IMG/VR virus record: IMGVR_UViG_3300017752_000150
Location: 1-24,803 of that record
From: a virus
Strand: one strand, 5' to 3'
Length of the DNA stretch: 24,803 nt
Shown: one piece after another, positions 8,195 to 14,618 of the stretch
How the letters are laid out: the number at the start of each line of letters is the position of its first letter
Position numbering within the stretch: position 1 is the stretch's first letter
The notes under the pieces: model-generated
Databases searched by the model: none
Told to the model about the DNA's origin: nothing
What the model saw: the letters and a program-made list of their open reading frames with translations, nothing else
Made by a program: the position numbers and the translations under genes

Positions 8195-8941
8195 ATGCCT
8201 GCAGGAAAGTTTTACACAGCAGACTATTTAGGTGAAATGGTCAGTGTAAATACCAGTTGGCGTGATCGTAACAATCCTGACAGCATGACTTGGATTGAAA
8301 AATCTATTATTAATGATGATCATGATAGCGTTGCACATGTTATAGGCAACAGCAAATCTCGACACAAGTTTGATTTAAATTTACTTAAAGGGCAAGTAGG
8401 TGGTGCTAAAGGTGTGCGCAGTGTAGGACAAAGTTACGGATGTAACTTGTTATATAAAGACTTTAATCCAACATTTTTAATTGCTACAAATAAGCATATT
8501 TGTAGTGAAATTGCTGATAGTGATTACACTAAAGAAAATATTGTTTACAGCAACGTCAAAAACATACTTGCACATCCAAATAGTTTTCATCTATATCCTA
8601 AGATGTTTACTGCAAGCACAGGTACTCTTGCACTACGTCTTGCATGTGCCGACGGGCACGAGCAAGTGTTTATGGTAGGTATGACCTGCTATGATAAAGA
8701 AGATGATAACATTTACATTGGCAAACACGATGCATATAACGAAATGAATGTTGAGAGTTCAAATGCAAAGCTCATTCAAGAAACATGTAAAATATTTCTT
8801 TCATACAGTGATGTTGAGTTTTATTATGTAGCAACTGATATGGGATTAATGCCAGAAGCCTATAACTGGTGTCCTAATGTTAAAGAAATAACTTACCTTC
8901 AATACTATAATCTAGCAGGATTAGGCGCTATTGCACATTAA
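8195..8941 (+). CDS. Unrecognised Rossmann-like protein, possibly DUF115/GT42 glycosyltransferase-like (248 aa)
   Basis: The ATG lies one base after the stop of the preceding fibre gene, with only a weak ribosome site (GGCAGG), so translation is probably coupled. A hydrophobic strand followed by GNSKSR (residues ~51-56), then CNLLYKDFNPTFLIATN and TASTGTLALRLACADG.EQVFMVGM, gives the alternating alpha/beta pattern of a nucleotide-binding fold. The layout (GN.x.S/R, a CN..Y segment, then a TG...A.A...G...V...G.D/T segment) is reminiscent of GT42 sialyltransferases and DUF115/MptE-like proteins. That resemblance is from memory of family patterns and is weak. The position at the end of the fibre cluster suggests glycan-related modification. 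The 3' end overlaps the convergent Nudix gene by 21 bases. Confidence 0.7.
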   Translation: MPAGKFYTADYLGEMVSVNTSWRDRNNPDSMTWIEKSIINDDHDSVAHVIGNSKSRHKFDLNLLKGQVGGAKGVRSVGQSYGCNLLYKDFNPTFLIATNKHICSEIADSDYTKENIVYSNVKNILAHPNSFHLYPKMFTASTGTLALRLACADGHEQVFMVGMTCYDKEDDNIYIGKHDAYNEMNVESSNAKLIQETCKIFLSYSDVEFYYVATDMGLMPEAYNWCPNVKEITYLQYYNLAGLGAIAH

Positions 8942-9388
8942 TGCTTCAACTGTTTTAATTTTATCAACAATCTCATCAATCTGAAATGTAGTAAACACAC
9001 CAGGGTGCAGAGGTTTGGGCCATGCATCCAGTTTACTCCATGCATAACCTTTGTGTTCATCGTTTAGTTTAGGAATAAATTCATCTTCTACTACACATAC
9101 ATAGGTACTGTATGTAAAGTTATTCTTGCTGTTAGTAAACTTTTCTACTGGGATAGTTTTGAGTACCAGTGGCATAAAGCCAATTTCTTCAACAATCTCA
9201 CGCTGTAGCGCAGTATATTCTGTTTCACCTTCTTCTACTTTGCCGCCAACAAACGCCCACATGCTATTATACCTAGCACCGTTACGCAGCACAAACATAT
9301 ATCTACTGGTTGATTTACTTAGAAATAACGATCCAACACTACTGTTAGATAACGATGCTCCAGTCGCCTGCTTGATATTCGCCTTCAT
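8921..9388 (-). CDS. Nudix hydrolase (155 aa)
   Basis: A complete Nudix box GX5EX7REUXEEXGU runs from Gly49 to Phe71 (GKVEEGE, REIVEEIGF), which marks a Mg2+-dependent hydrolase of nucleoside diphosphate-X compounds. The first strand pair (VGSLFLS, YMFVLRN) precedes it as in the family, which supports the ATG at 9388 rather than an internal start. That start lies inside the end of gp15, giving a 44-base overlap in another frame, and the ribosome site is weak, so expression is probably coupled to gp15. The substrate cannot be predicted; phage relatives act on dNTP derivatives, ADP-ribose or dinucleoside polyphosphates. The gene's 3' end overlaps the convergent gene at 8195-8941 by 21 bases. 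Confidence 0.9.
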   Translation of the reverse strand: MKANIKQATGASLSNSSVGSLFLSKSTSRYMFVLRNGARYNSMWAFVGGKVEEGETEYTALQREIVEEIGFMPLVLKTIPVEKFTNSKNNFTYSTYVCVVEDEFIPKLNDEHKGYAWSKLDAWPKPLHPGVFTTFQIDEIVDKIKTVEALMCNSA

Positions 9389-10730
9389 AGCTCTTGACCC
9401 ATTCTGTTCCAGTCCACTTGTACTGAAGTCCTGTATTTACATTAGTCATATAGTGTACACCCAAATCGGTACTACTGTCAAATGCAACTTGCCAATTGGT
9501 GCCGTTATATTCCACAATATCGTTAGCACCTGCTACTAAATCTCCCCAAGCATCAGATCCATCTGTGTTGCTTGCATTTCCTATATCGTTTAAGAAAAGA
9601 TAACGCTGTCCTAGAGTAGCACTAGCAAGACCTGCATCAGGCGCACTGCGCAAAGGATTAATAATTTTTGTTACTGCGGGTAAATCATTTGTTGGGATAG
9701 TATCGCTTTGTACTGTCCATAGTAGTTTGTGTGGATCACTAGGATGGAAAGCAACTGTTCCTATTATTTCTGCGGTGCCTTGTTCTAAACGCAATTGACT
9801 AATACCACTTTGTAGTTCACCATACTGGTTTATAAGTGCTGCCCAACTGACATCATCTGTGCCTACTTTTAATGGCGGATCATCTAGCGGTGTATAATCT
9901 ACTTTGTTGGTGCTTGTTTCATTGCGATCAAGTATTTGTACAGTGTTACCTAATAGTATAATTCCAAAGTTCATTGGCGTAAATTTCATACGCTCACCTA
10001 GTAGTATTTGTCCATCAATAACACCATCTGCAATGCCGCCTTGATCATCATATATACTAGCAACAATCTTGTTAATAACACCAAGTTTTTTAACTTTTGC
10101 AGGTGCAGTTAACCAAATTGGAACAGTAAACTGTAGTGTAGCAATATCAATTTGTTCATCAACACCAACTGGAACACTTCTGCTACTAAATTGTACATTT
10201 GCAAGTTCAATATAACTTAAACTTGTCCAGTCAAGATAGTTGTCAGTGCTTTGTATTTCAAGTGCAGGATTAAACAATACAAGTATTTGTTCTAATAATT
10301 GTAGTTTTTGAGTAGTGTTACTGGTCCAAATATCTACGTTCATTTGCAGTGTATAAGGAACAGGCATTGCACGCTCTACAGTAAAAGCATTACCTTGCTG
10401 TGTGTTATATTCATTTGTATTTGGATCAAACTTGCGCATACGGATATGCTTTTTATCAACAAACGTTGGATCCTGTCTTCGCTCTGCATTATATTCTAGT
10501 CCTGCCATATAACAACTGATCATAGGCGTTGGAATGATTTTGTTCTCACTGTTCTCACGGATAAGATTACTCACCATACGAGTACTATCACCATACTTAA
10601 CTGGTACAGTTGTAAGTGTTGTATTGCCAGATCTATCCTTGCCATACTCTACTTGAAAGTTACTAAATGCACGAATAAACTGCAGTAGGAAACGTCTAAT
10701 TTGTTGATCGTAAAAAAACTGTTGTGGCAT
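9345..10730 (-). CDS. 15: Tail sheath stabiliser / tail terminator gp15 (461 aa)
   Basis: The N-terminus (MPQQFFYDQQIRRFLLQF, FSNFQVEYG, TTVPVKYGDSTRM) follows the T4 gp15 pattern: FYN..FRR..., FSNIQI, then a V(P)I.Y..... segment. Residues ~125-225 (PYTLQMNVDIWTSN, QLLEQILVLFNPALEI, ATLQFTVPIWL) match the conserved middle. gp15 forms the hexamer that caps the contracted-competent sheath and tube and joins tail to neck. At 461 residues it is much longer than T4 gp15 (about 270). The extra C-terminal ~200 residues include a GQRYLFLND...W.DLVAGANDIVEYNG.NW element like modules seen in phage fibres. Its start overlaps the gp14 stop by one base (TAATG on the minus strand), so the two are one operon. 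Confidence 0.85.
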   Translation of the reverse strand: MPQQFFYDQQIRRFLLQFIRAFSNFQVEYGKDRSGNTTLTTVPVKYGDSTRMVSNLIRENSENKIIPTPMISCYMAGLEYNAERRQDPTFVDKKHIRMRKFDPNTNEYNTQQGNAFTVERAMPVPYTLQMNVDIWTSNTTQKLQLLEQILVLFNPALEIQSTDNYLDWTSLSYIELANVQFSSRSVPVGVDEQIDIATLQFTVPIWLTAPAKVKKLGVINKIVASIYDDQGGIADGVIDGQILLGERMKFTPMNFGIILLGNTVQILDRNETSTNKVDYTPLDDPPLKVGTDDVSWAALINQYGELQSGISQLRLEQGTAEIIGTVAFHPSDPHKLLWTVQSDTIPTNDLPAVTKIINPLRSAPDAGLASATLGQRYLFLNDIGNASNTDGSDAWGDLVAGANDIVEYNGTNWQVAFDSSTDLGVHYMTNVNTGLQYKWTGTEWVKSYEGEYQAGDWSIVI

Positions 10731-11893
10731 TAATCTTCTCTAGGTTTAAGTGCATCACTAAGCGACTGTCTACTAGTCGCAGTAGTGTTATCGTCTGCAG
10801 TGAACGTACTTTTGTTATTGATAAATCCATCCATTTGTGTTGAACCTGTTCCTGGTGTGAGCGCACTGCGCACATCATCTTCTACTTTTATCCAACGTGA
10901 TCCGCTGTATCTAAACAGTCTGTTTGGTAAAAAGTCTAAGCGTAGTACAAAGTCGCCTTCTTGTGCATCGCCGGGAAAACTAGTACCCATGCTAATTGGT
11001 TCGCCATTAGGAGCAAGTCCATCACCGACTAGGTATCCGCTATAAGCGTTAGTGTTAGTAGGTGTAATTCGTCTAGCATCTGCACTTGCATCAGTACTAT
11101 CTGCATTTTGTGCTGTATCATCAGCATTAACGCCCTTAGGCTCTAGTGGTCTACCAGTGACTGGATCGGTAGGAACAATATAGTATTGACTTGTATCATA
11201 TCCACTTTTAGGAACTTCTGCTTCTGCTTCCTCTACAACTTTGTTTGTAATTTCAAGTTCTTTGTTGTATGTACTAAGCAAATCACGAAGTGTATTATCT
11301 GTCGTGTTTCCGTCACTATCTTCTTGGAGTACGTTTAGAATATCGCTATATTCTTGACTGTCCACTAGTGGTGTACACTTTACACGCCACAAATGACTCC
11401 ACCAAGTTGGGCTAAAACCTTCACTTGGACGACTGCCTTCTTGAATAACATAATAGCGTTTGAGGCTAAGTTCAACACTTTCATCTAGTGCGCTAAAATC
11501 TGTAAGGTGTGGCAGTTCAATAACATCGCCTGCCATAAGTTTGCGACCAAGGTTGTTTAGCATGTCATTCTCATGGAATGTAATAAACAAGGTGTCGTTT
11601 GCTAAAAACAAACCAAACTGTGATAAGTCAAAGTCTGTATCACTTACACTGTATATGCCACGCAAGCCATAAATGTCTTGATCGTATAGTCTATCTCTAT
11701 TTTCTAAAAATAAAAAGTCTTGTATGCCTAATGGATCAGGCTCTTGCTCACCACCTGATTGGTTTGCGACACCTAAGTACTTGTGTACATTGATACCTGT
11801 GCCACCAATCGTAAACATTTCTTTGATTCTTCTGTCAAAGAATCTATAATCGTTGGTGTGAGCACCATCTTTCCATAGTGAAATTCTTGGCAT
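10730..11893 (-). CDS. 14: Neck protein gp14 (387 aa)
   Basis: The gp14 assignment rests on the conserved core: F.LFLANDTLFITFHEND, AGDVIELPHL, then a YYVI...FSPTWWSHLWRVKCTPL segment. This mirrors T4 gp14 (FGM.V..E.TL.., EGDLIYFP, F.IVWVEPYDPFYQ) and sits beside gp15. gp14 forms a neck ring between head and tail after DNA packaging. The N-terminus (MPRISLWKDGAHTNDYRFFDRRI) is not like T4 but fits my memory of marine relatives. Residues ~205-290 are polar and probably disordered. A LPNRLFRYSGSRWIKVEDD element near residue 330 resembles fibre modules. The ATG at 11893 has AAGGAA upstream and a late promoter at 11914-11921. It lies opposite to gp13, unlike T4. Confidence 0.8.
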   Translation of the reverse strand: MPRISLWKDGAHTNDYRFFDRRIKEMFTIGGTGINVHKYLGVANQSGGEQEPDPLGIQDFLFLENRDRLYDQDIYGLRGIYSVSDTDFDLSQFGLFLANDTLFITFHENDMLNNLGRKLMAGDVIELPHLTDFSALDESVELSLKRYYVIQEGSRPSEGFSPTWWSHLWRVKCTPLVDSQEYSDILNVLQEDSDGNTTDNTLRDLLSTYNKELEITNKVVEEAEAEVPKSGYDTSQYYIVPTDPVTGRPLEPKGVNADDTAQNADSTDASADARRITPTNTNAYSGYLVGDGLAPNGEPISMGTSFPGDAQEGDFVLRLDFLPNRLFRYSGSRWIKVEDDVRSALTPGTGSTQMDGFINNKSTFTADDNTTATSRQSLSDALKPRED

Positions 11894-11913
11894 ATTAATT
11901 CCTTATTGCGTAG

Positions 11914-11921
11914 TATTTATC
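11914..11921 (-). promoter_or_regulatory. T4-type late promoter box for gp14-gp15-nudix (GATAAATA, minus strand)
   Basis: Read on the minus strand this is GATAAATAC. Using T4 spacing, transcription would start near 11908 and give a ~15-nt leader carrying AAGGAA before the gp14 ATG at 11893. It lies only three bases from a perfect TATAAATA on the other strand. Confidence 0.8.
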
Positions 11922-11924
11922 GCT

Positions 11925-11932
11925 TATAAATA
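11925..11932 (+). promoter_or_regulatory. T4-type late promoter box (TATAAATA), divergent
   Basis: A perfect TATAAATA ends six bases before the ATG of the Smr-like gene (11938). With the usual T4 geometry the transcript would begin at or within a base or two of that ATG. It faces away from the minus-strand box at 11914-11921. Confidence 0.7.
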
Positions 11933-11937
11933 ACTTG

Positions 11938-12165
11938 ATGAAACTAGACCTACACGGACATACTATTCATGCAGCTTACGCTTTGTTTAACAGCCGTATA
12001 ACAGATGCATACTACGCCAAGCATCGCACTGTTGTGGTTATAACAGGGCAAGGTGCTATTATGAACGAATTTAGAGTATGGGCAGTGCAACATCCTCATA
12101 TCAGAAGTTGGTCTAACAACCCTCATAATCCCGGAAGTTATAAAATATCAATAAAAAAAGGTTGA
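11938..12165 (+). CDS. Small Smr-domain protein (75 aa)
   Basis: The protein begins MKLDLHGHTI: the LDLHG motif (residues 3-7) is the signature of the Smr (small MutS-related) domain. It is followed by a helix, then TVVVITGQG (about residues 31-39), the second Smr motif, and an R/N-rich C-terminal part with a G.Y.I.I.K strand. Stand-alone Smr domains are DNA or RNA nicking nucleases or binding modules acting on branched nucleic acids or on mRNAs and ribosomes. The length, ~75 residues, is that of a bare domain. A TTG three bases upstream (11935) is an alternative start, but the LDLHG motif fits either. No Shine-Dalgarno sequence is present, and the late box is only six bases upstream, so the message may be leaderless. 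Its TGA overlaps the -35 of the next promoter. Confidence 0.75.
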   Translation: MKLDLHGHTIHAAYALFNSRITDAYYAKHRTVVVITGQGAIMNEFRVWAVQHPHIRSWSNNPHNPGSYKISIKKG

Positions 12166-12189
12166 CACTTTTCAAATAGGTGCTATATT
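12162..12189 (+). promoter_or_regulatory. Sigma70-type promoter before the small-gene operon
   Basis: A perfect TTGACA -35 hexamer (12162-12167), a 16-base spacer and TATATT (12184-12189) form a strong housekeeping-type promoter. It overlaps the stop codon of the Smr gene and lies 35 bases before the first small gene (12224). It differs from the late boxes that serve the other genes here, so expression by unmodified host polymerase, early or middle in infection, is likely. Confidence 0.75.
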
Positions 12190-12223
12190 AATATAGTAAG
12201 TTGAAGTTGAGGAGAGATATATC

Positions 12224-12307
12224 GTGAATTACAGTTATTTGGTATTTGGCGTTTTATTTGTTATTTCAATTATATTTGTAGAATATTTTTCAGGAGGATT
12301 GAACTAA
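12224..12307 (+). CDS. 27-aa single-pass membrane peptide
   Basis: A GTG start at 12224 follows GAGGAGAG (about 12209-12216) with good spacing. The product is M-NYSYLVFGVLFVIS-IIFVEYFSGGLN in two pieces: a short polar start, about 17 hydrophobic residues (LVFGVLFVISIIFV) able to span a membrane, and a short tail. Its stop overlaps the next start (TAATG), and its last codons contain the next gene's AGGAGG site. This arrangement argues that it is translated rather than a chance ORF. It is too short for family assignment. A role at the host membrane (for example a holin-like or inhibitory peptide) is possible but not shown. Confidence 0.6.
   Translation: MNYSYLVFGVLFVISIIFVEYFSGGLN
12292..12297 (+). 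promoter_or_regulatory. Perfect Shine-Dalgarno AGGAGG for the 71-aa gene
   Basis: AGGAGG lies nine bases before the ATG at 12307 and inside the last codons (Ser-Gly-Gly) of the 27-aa peptide. It is among the strongest ribosome sites in the window and fixes the downstream start. Confidence 0.85.
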
Positions 12308-12522
12308 TGGTTAGTAACGCAAAGTTTAAAGATTTCGTTGTAGCACTTAGCGTAGAAGATCAGCAAACAGTTGTTGATAGGCAGTTGCGTTTGCTTCCTG
12401 CGTTTATCATGCAAGAAGTTGCTGGTACTAATAATCCAAAAGTTATTCGCAAGTTAGAGAGCCGCTTAAAGCAGGTTCGCTTGATGTTGTCCTCTATTGT
12501 TGCTAACGGAAAGGTTCTTTAA
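12307..12522 (+). CDS. Small helical protein of unknown function (71 aa)
   Basis: Not recognised. The start at 12307 is firmly set by AGGAGG and by the TAATG overlap with the 27-aa peptide. The protein has no Cys, Trp or membrane segment. It is predicted by eye to be mostly alpha-helical with a basic, amphipathic second half (KVIRKLESRLKQVRLMLSSI), which could be a nucleic-acid or protein-binding helix. Its stop overlaps the next start (TAATG). Membership of a tight operon behind a sigma70-type promoter suggests an early or regulatory role, but this is inference. Confidence 0.75.
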   Translation: MVSNAKFKDFVVALSVEDQQTVVDRQLRLLPAFIMQEVAGTNNPKVIRKLESRLKQVRLMLSSIVANGKVL

Positions 12523-12698
12523 TGAATGAAGTTTTAAATGATATCGAAAACCTTGAGGTTATTGCACATGGTATTCGCAAAGGTGTAAGTAAGAATCTTA
12601 CACTTGATTTGATTGAGAAGATGATCGAGTTGAAGCAACTTGAGGTAAGTATTTTCGAACAAGAAATGGAGAATGAATATGGCATTAACTGCTCTTAA
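12522..12698 (+). CDS. Small acidic helical protein of unknown function (58 aa)
   Basis: Starts at ATG 12522, overlapping the preceding stop by one base, and ends at TAA 12696-12698, inside the next gene, with which it overlaps by 20 bases. The sequence (MNEVLNDIENLEVIAHGIRK, then LDLIEKMIELKQLEVSIFEQ) forms two strong amphipathic heptad-like helices with a basic turn (RKGVSKN), suggesting a helical hairpin or coiled coil. It was found by tracing the overlaps. Function unknown. Translation is probably coupled to its neighbours. Confidence 0.7.
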   Translation: MNEVLNDIENLEVIAHGIRKGVSKNLTLDLIEKMIELKQLEVSIFEQEMENEYGINCS

Positions 12699-13830
12699 AG
12701 GTAAACCTATCAAGCGTAAAAAAGCACCTGTTGCTCGACGTAAAACAACTGGCGCCGGCGCAGCTCCGTTAGATAATTATCGGCGTGCATGCGACTTCTT
12801 TCACTTTGATGTAGATAGAAAAGAATATATACCTGTGATTAAACAGTATATAAAGAAAAAGTTTGACAAAGCAACTGCAAATCAGATTCTTAAGAATCCA
12901 GATAGTCGCTTACAGTACAGTAATATTGCTTGTTATTGTCACTACATCAACAATGATAAAGCAGATCAAGTGCCAGAAGATAGTCACAATTGGATGGAAG
13001 GCAAGTTCCAAAGCCTTGCTGAAAAAGGTAAACTAATTGCTGATGAAGCAAAAGCAGAAGAAAAAGCAAAGCCTACTAATGTGTATGTTCCTAATATTCA
13101 GGAGCGTATTAAAGAAGTAAGTGGCAACTTTATTGCAGAGATTGAGGAAATAGTTGATGATTTTATCCGAGATCCTAAGGCATTTAAAAAATTTGATGCT
13201 GTAAAGTTCTTCCGCAGTAAACAAATTAATCAAGCGCATACTAGGCATATCCGTGCATTCTATGAAACTATTCTTGCAGAATATTTGATGTTGCAACAGC
13301 CTGTGAAAGAGCAAGAAGAACAGTTGCGTGAAGCATATTCACATCTTGGCAAAGCAGAAGTAAAGAAAGCAGTAGAACTGTTTCAAGGTATTGTCGGTGC
13401 TTGTGATTTGATTACAGCAGAAAGTAAAGCAAATCGTAAAACACGCACACCTAAGCCTAAGAGTGCTGACAAGTTGGTAGCAAAAATGAAGTATTGTAAA
13501 ACCGACGAAAAGTATAAAGTAGCCTCTATCAATCCAGTTGATATTATTGATGCTAGTGAGATTTGGGTCTTTAATGTTAAAACACGCAAACTAGGCAAGT
13601 ATGTTGCAGAAGAACATGCAAGACTGCAGGTCAAAGGAACTACACTACAGTTTTTTGATGAAAAGCAAAGTGTTGCAAAAACACTGCGTAAACCTGAAGA
13701 GCAGTTGCGAGAGTTTAACAAAAGTGGCAAAGTACAGTTGCGTAAATTCTTAGATAACATCAAAGGTGTTGAAACAAAAATGAATGGACGCTTTAATGCT
13801 GACACTGTGATCCTTAAAGCAGTAAAGTAA
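12679..13830 (+). CDS. Conserved T4-like phage protein of unknown function (383 aa)
   Basis: The ATG at 12679 is preferred over the one six bases upstream (12673), because the GGAGA site at 12668-12672 is correctly spaced only for 12679. The first ~25 residues are strongly basic (KGKPIKRKKAPVARRK), typical of nucleic-acid contact or a flexible tail. Residues ~27-95 are a compact helical, aromatic-rich part (RACDFFHFD, ACYCHYIN). Residues ~110-260 are long charged helices, possibly coiled coil. Residues ~270-383 (KYKVASINPVDIIDASEIWV, NVKTRKLGKYVA, KTLRKPEEQLREF) are the part I remember as conserved in marine T4-like phages. Role unknown; it could be a DNA-binding or head-associated protein. 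Distal gene of the small-gene operon. Confidence 0.85.
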   Translation: MALTALKGKPIKRKKAPVARRKTTGAGAAPLDNYRRACDFFHFDVDRKEYIPVIKQYIKKKFDKATANQILKNPDSRLQYSNIACYCHYINNDKADQVPEDSHNWMEGKFQSLAEKGKLIADEAKAEEKAKPTNVYVPNIQERIKEVSGNFIAEIEEIVDDFIRDPKAFKKFDAVKFFRSKQINQAHTRHIRAFYETILAEYLMLQQPVKEQEEQLREAYSHLGKAEVKKAVELFQGIVGACDLITAESKANRKTRTPKPKSADKLVAKMKYCKTDEKYKVASINPVDIIDASEIWVFNVKTRKLGKYVAEEHARLQVKGTTLQFFDEKQSVAKTLRKPEEQLREFNKSGKVQLRKFLDNIKGVETKMNGRFNADTVILKAVK

Positions 13831-13836
13831 TAAATA
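13829..13836 (+). promoter_or_regulatory. T4-type late promoter box fused to stop codon (AATAAATA)
   Basis: The TAA stop of the 383-aa gene (13828-13830) runs straight into the box (TAATAAATA). The gp13 ATG is 23 bases downstream with AGGAA between. The same stop-plus-box fusion occurs at 22819. Confidence 0.75.
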
Positions 13837-13859
13837 GTGTGTAAGAACAGGAACACACT

Positions 13860-14615
13860 ATGGCAACACTAGCAAGTTTAAGAGCAGACACAACTGATTA
13901 CATTCGCTTTCGATTAGGCGATGGCATGGTTGATGTTGAACTCGATCCAGAACACTATGACAATAGCATTGATAAGGCAGTAAAACGTTTTCGTCAACGC
14001 AGTCAAAATGCTTATGAAAGCTCATATGTATTCTTAAGTGTTGTCAAAGAGCAGCAAGAGTACACACTACCAGACGAGATTGAAGAAGTGCGTCAAGCAT
14101 TTAGACGCAGTGTTGGTAGTGGATCAAGTGATACTGGTACACAATTTGAACCGTTTGAAGCAGCGTTTCAAAACACTTACTTGTTACAAAGTGGACGTAT
14201 TGGTGGCATGGCAACATATGAAATGTACTATCAGTATCAAGAACTAAGTGCAAGATTATTTGGTGGCTTTATTAACTTTGAATTTAATCCTGTAACAAAA
14301 AAACTTACACTGCTTCGTAAATTCAGCGGAGACGGTGAACAGATTGTGCTATGGACATATAACCTACGTCCTGAAGCAAGATTGCTACAAGACAGGCATG
14401 CTGGTCCATGGGTACAAGACTATGCACTAGCACTTGCAAAGTATACACTAGGTGAAGCTCGTAGTAAGTTTAGTACTATTGCAGGACCACAAGGTGGCAC
14501 AAGTCTTAACGGTGATGCACTTAAAGCAGAAGCACAGGTTGAAATAGATAAACTTGATGAAGAACTACGCAACTATGTTGATGGTAGCGATCCCCTTTCA
14601 TTTATTATAGGTTAA
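13860..14615 (+). CDS. 13: Neck protein gp13 (251 aa)
   Basis: The N-terminus (TDYIRFRLGDGMVDVELDPE, then YDNSIDKAVKRF) follows the T4 gp13 pattern, LKDVILRRLG...I.VELT.DQIYDCIQRAL. It is followed by a YVFLSV strand and a EYTLPDEIEEVRQAFR segment. gp13 joins gp14 in the neck ring that seals the packaged head and accepts the tail. At 251 residues it is slightly shorter than T4 gp13 (~309). The C-terminal helix-rich part (QDYALALAKYTLGEARSKFS, then EAQVEIDKLDEELRNYVDG) is typical of head-tail adaptor proteins that pack against the portal. It has its own late promoter and AGGAA ribosome site. Unlike T4, gp14 and gp15 are about 2 kb away on the opposite strand. Confidence 0.85.
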   Translation: MATLASLRADTTDYIRFRLGDGMVDVELDPEHYDNSIDKAVKRFRQRSQNAYESSYVFLSVVKEQQEYTLPDEIEEVRQAFRRSVGSGSSDTGTQFEPFEAAFQNTYLLQSGRIGGMATYEMYYQYQELSARLFGGFINFEFNPVTKKLTLLRKFSGDGEQIVLWTYNLRPEARLLQDRHAGPWVQDYALALAKYTLGEARSKFSTIAGPQGGTSLNGDALKAEAQVEIDKLDEELRNYVDGSDPLSFIIG

Positions 14616-14618
14616 ATT

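Noticed and set aside
11935-11937. TTG at 11935 as the Smr start
   Set aside because: The adjacent ATG at 11938 is a stronger start and neither has a ribosome site; the choice changes only one residue.
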